Position numbers and translations under genes: made by a program | Source: Sphingomonas caeni | GTDB lineage: Bacteria; Pseudomonadota; Alphaproteobacteria; Sphingomonadales; Sphingomonadaceae | Direction of reading: 5' to 3' | Assembly: GCF_026013415.1 (NCBI RefSeq) | Contig: NZ_JAPDOK010000004.1 | Coordinates: 1 to 64,000, forward strand | Length of the DNA: 64,000 nucleotides | Shown here: positions 62,597 to 64,000 of the stretch, in pieces | How the letters are laid out: every line of letters begins with the position of its first letter | How positions within the stretch are numbered: the stretch's first letter is position 1 | Notes under the pieces: model-generated | What the model saw: the letters and a program-made list of their open reading frames with translations, nothing else | Databases searched by the model: none | What the model was told of the DNA's origin: nothing

Positions 62597-62746
62597 GTTC
62601 CTCCCTCGCAGGGCACCTGCGGGGGAGGTGGCAGCGAAGCTGACGGAGGGGCTTCACACCTATCGTCGCGCATGGGGTTGGTGGTGAGCCCCCTCCGTCA
62701 GCGCTTCGCGCTGCCACCTCCCCCGCTCTGCGAGCGGGGGAGGAAC
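62597..62746. repeat. Palindromic intergenic repeat, 150 bp
   Basis: Long inverted arms starting GTTCCTCCC and ending GGGAGGAAC, with internal blocks CTGACGGAGGGG and CCCCTCCGTCAG, and TGGCAGCG / CGCTGCCA. The 359-base gap after ptrB (62574-62932) holds this and two more palindromes and no gene. Confidence 0.8.
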
Positions 62747-62785
62747 AAGATTGACACACCTCCGCCCCCCATTCGACACCCGCGA

Positions 62786-62818
62786 GGAGAGGGGCTGCTG
62801 GGGTGGCAGCCCCTCTCC
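62786..62818. repeat. Palindrome with 13-bp arms
   Basis: GGAGAGGGGCTGC and GCAGCCCCTCTCC flank a seven-base loop. It is a perfect stem within the repeat block and may end transcripts from the convergent genes. Confidence 0.75.
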
Positions 62819-62865
62819 CGTTGGGGCGGCCGGGCTCCCCGCTTGTCGGCCGCGCGACTTGGTTT

Positions 62866-62910
62866 GGTGAGGGGTTACGCTGTGTTCGAGCAGGATCGTA
62901 ACCCCTCACC
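62866..62910. repeat. Palindrome with 14-bp arms
   Basis: GGTGAGGGGTTACG and CGTAACCCCTCACC flank a 17-base loop. Third member of the repeat block after ptrB. Confidence 0.75.
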
Positions 62911-62932
62911 CGGCCTCCACCCGGGGTCGCTC

Positions 62933-63118
62933 CTAGGCGGGCCGTTCCACCAATTTGGTCTCGCGATGGCATTCGTGGCAGAAGGCGAAATCGAAGGTCT
63001 CGGCGAGCGCCCAGACTTGATCACCGACATGCCATTCGGCCCAGGCGTCACGTGTTACGGCGATCGAGCCACAATGGATGCAGGCATGCTCTACGGGTGG
63101 CCGGACCAGTTTCATCAT
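62933..63118 (-). CDS. Small zinc-ribbon-like protein
   Basis: A 61-residue protein with two Cys pairs, CIHCGS and CHECHR, 35 residues apart, with WAEWHVGDQVWALAE between them; a likely zinc ribbon. The frame is open to 63262 but the extra N-terminal part has no pattern. Known function: none. Confidence 0.62.
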   Translation of the reverse strand: MMKLVRPPVEHACIHCGSIAVTRDAWAEWHVGDQVWALAETFDFAFCHECHRETKLVERPA

Positions 63119-63260
63119 GCGCGCGAGCCTAACCCGGAAAATCTCCGTTTCGGCGGCAAGTGACTCCGAAACGGAGCTATTTTCGAGGCTCATTTCGACT
63201 GGGCGCAGCGTCAAGGATTTGGTGACGAACGCGGCATAGCCTCGTCCGGCGAGGGAGATC

Positions 63261-63485
63261 ATGCGGCGGGTACGGCACCAGACTTATGCGCAATCGGGGC
63301 GGGGCTATCGTCCGGCACGCGCATGGCTGGGCAGCCCGGGCGATGGCGTGCCGCTGCGCGCGCGGCGCAGCCCGGCGCAGCGCTGGGGGTTTCGCTGGAC
63401 GCAGCTGCGCATCCTGCTGCTCGCGCTCCTGATCGCCGCGCTCGCCTGGCCGCTGGTGCTGGCGCTTCCGGGCGGGACGCACTAG
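63261..63485 (+). CDS. Small basic membrane protein (74 aa)
   Basis: An Arg-rich N-terminal half (MRRVRHQTYAQSGRGYRPAR) is followed by one C-terminal helix (LRILLLALLIAALAWPLVLA). A GAGGGAG box lies six bases before the ATG. No family recognised. Confidence 0.55.
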   Translation: MRRVRHQTYAQSGRGYRPARAWLGSPGDGVPLRARRSPAQRWGFRWTQLRILLLALLIAALAWPLVLALPGGTH

Positions 63486-63518
63486 CCTTGGCCCTGGAAA
63501 CTCTCGGGGAGACATGAC

Positions 63519-63977
63519 ATGCGAGTCGGAACCATCGCGCTGGCGGCTTCGGGCCTGTTGCTGGCGAGCGTCGCGGCATCGGCGAACGGCGCGCATCCGG
63601 CGGCGGACCCGGCCGGGATCGTCAAGGGACGCCAGGCCGGGATGCGCATGTCGGGCGCGATCATGGGCGGCATCAAGGGCGCGATCGACCGCGGCGACGA
63701 TGTGAAGACCCAGGCGTTCGCGGCGCGATCGATCGCGGGCTGGGCGGCGGCGGTCCCGGGCATGTTCCCCGAAGGCAGCGACGTGCCGCCGAGCGGCGCG
63801 CTGCCGGCGGTATGGAGCGACGCGCCCGGCTTCGCGGCCAAGGCGGCGGCATATCAGGCGGCGGCGACCAAGATGGCCGATGCGGCGAAGGCCGGCGACA
63901 AGGATGGCTTCGCAGCGGCCTGGGCCGAGACGCGCACGACCTGCCAGGGTTGCCACGACAGCTACAAGAAGCCCTGA
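63519..63977 (+). CDS. Cytochrome c'
   Basis: A 152-residue periplasmic four-helix haem protein. Signal peptide MRVGTIALAASGLLLASVAA; the haem site CQGCH is at the C-terminal end (TTCQGCHDSYKKP), as in the class II cytochromes c. Helix A contains ADPAGIVKGRQAGMRMSGAI, with a Met near the distal haem face. These proteins bind NO and may protect from nitrosative stress. Confidence 0.92.
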   Translation: MRVGTIALAASGLLLASVAASANGAHPAADPAGIVKGRQAGMRMSGAIMGGIKGAIDRGDDVKTQAFAARSIAGWAAAVPGMFPEGSDVPPSGALPAVWSDAPGFAAKAAAYQAAATKMADAAKAGDKDGFAAAWAETRTTCQGCHDSYKKP

Positions 63978-64000
63978 CCCGATAATCCTCCGAAACCGGT

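Overview
The window is a GC-rich chromosomal segment of an alphaproteobacterium, most probably a sphingomonad (Sphingomonas or a close relative). The C4-pathway hemA, a MipZ-type division ATPase, a FixJ-type response regulator, membrane-bound regulators and the palindromic intergenic repeats typical of these genomes all fit. No rRNA operon or CRISPR array is seen; there is one tRNA gene.

Left core chromosome (1-22000): partial hemA, murI, plsY-dprA-topA with a Sel1/prolyl-hydroxylase gene and a secreted protein between dprA and topA, a P1B copper-type ATPase, panC, mipZ with a membrane-anchored J-domain protein, the phosphomannomutase/phosphoglucomutase gene, a TPR protein, a DnaQ-like exonuclease, a TraB/GumN protein, a coupled glutathione-dependent formaldehyde operon (frmA, a VOC protein, fghA) and membrane or hydrolase genes.

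Genomic island (about 22001-54413): a 51-bp direct repeat of the 3' part of tRNA-Thr(GGT) lies at both ends, with the intact tRNA at the right end. Each end also carries an internal 28-bp repeat that looks like an integrase arm site. Next to the left end is a tyrosine integrase with an excisionase-like helix-turn-helix domain fused at its C-terminus. The cargo, in order, is: a secreted beta-barrel protein and an AraC regulator; a czc block (CzcA, CzcB, His-rich periplasmic protein, CDF exporter) divergent from a CadR-like MerR regulator; a mercury-type block (MerR, YnfA, Cys-rich protein, MerT-like protein); a cus copper/silver block (CusF, CusA, CusB, CusC, small secreted protein) divergent from a membrane AraC regulator; a methyltransferase / sterol-desaturase-like / methyltransferase group; and an operon with two HExxH metallopeptidase-like proteins.

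The most interesting cargo is a quorum-sensing-linked lasso-peptide locus at 46125-51995, all on the minus strand: luxR, luxI, a phytanoyl-CoA-dioxygenase-like hydroxylase, a GntR regulator, two short precursor genes missed by ordinary gene calling, a fused B protease and a C cyclase. The first precursor is canonical (Gly1, Asp8, Thr at -2). The second has the same leader logic and its own ribosome binding site but no Asp/Glu at core positions 7-9, so it could not form the normal macrolactam. No exporter, isopeptidase or TonB receptor is present in the locus. A DUF2971 protein and a secreted Cys-containing protein close the island.

Right core chromosome (54443-64000): a small conserved protein, aminopeptidase P, ogt, small secreted proteins, an FAD-dependent dehydrogenase, a FixJ-like response regulator, oligopeptidase B, a block of palindromic repeats, a zinc-ribbon protein, a small membrane protein and cytochrome c'.
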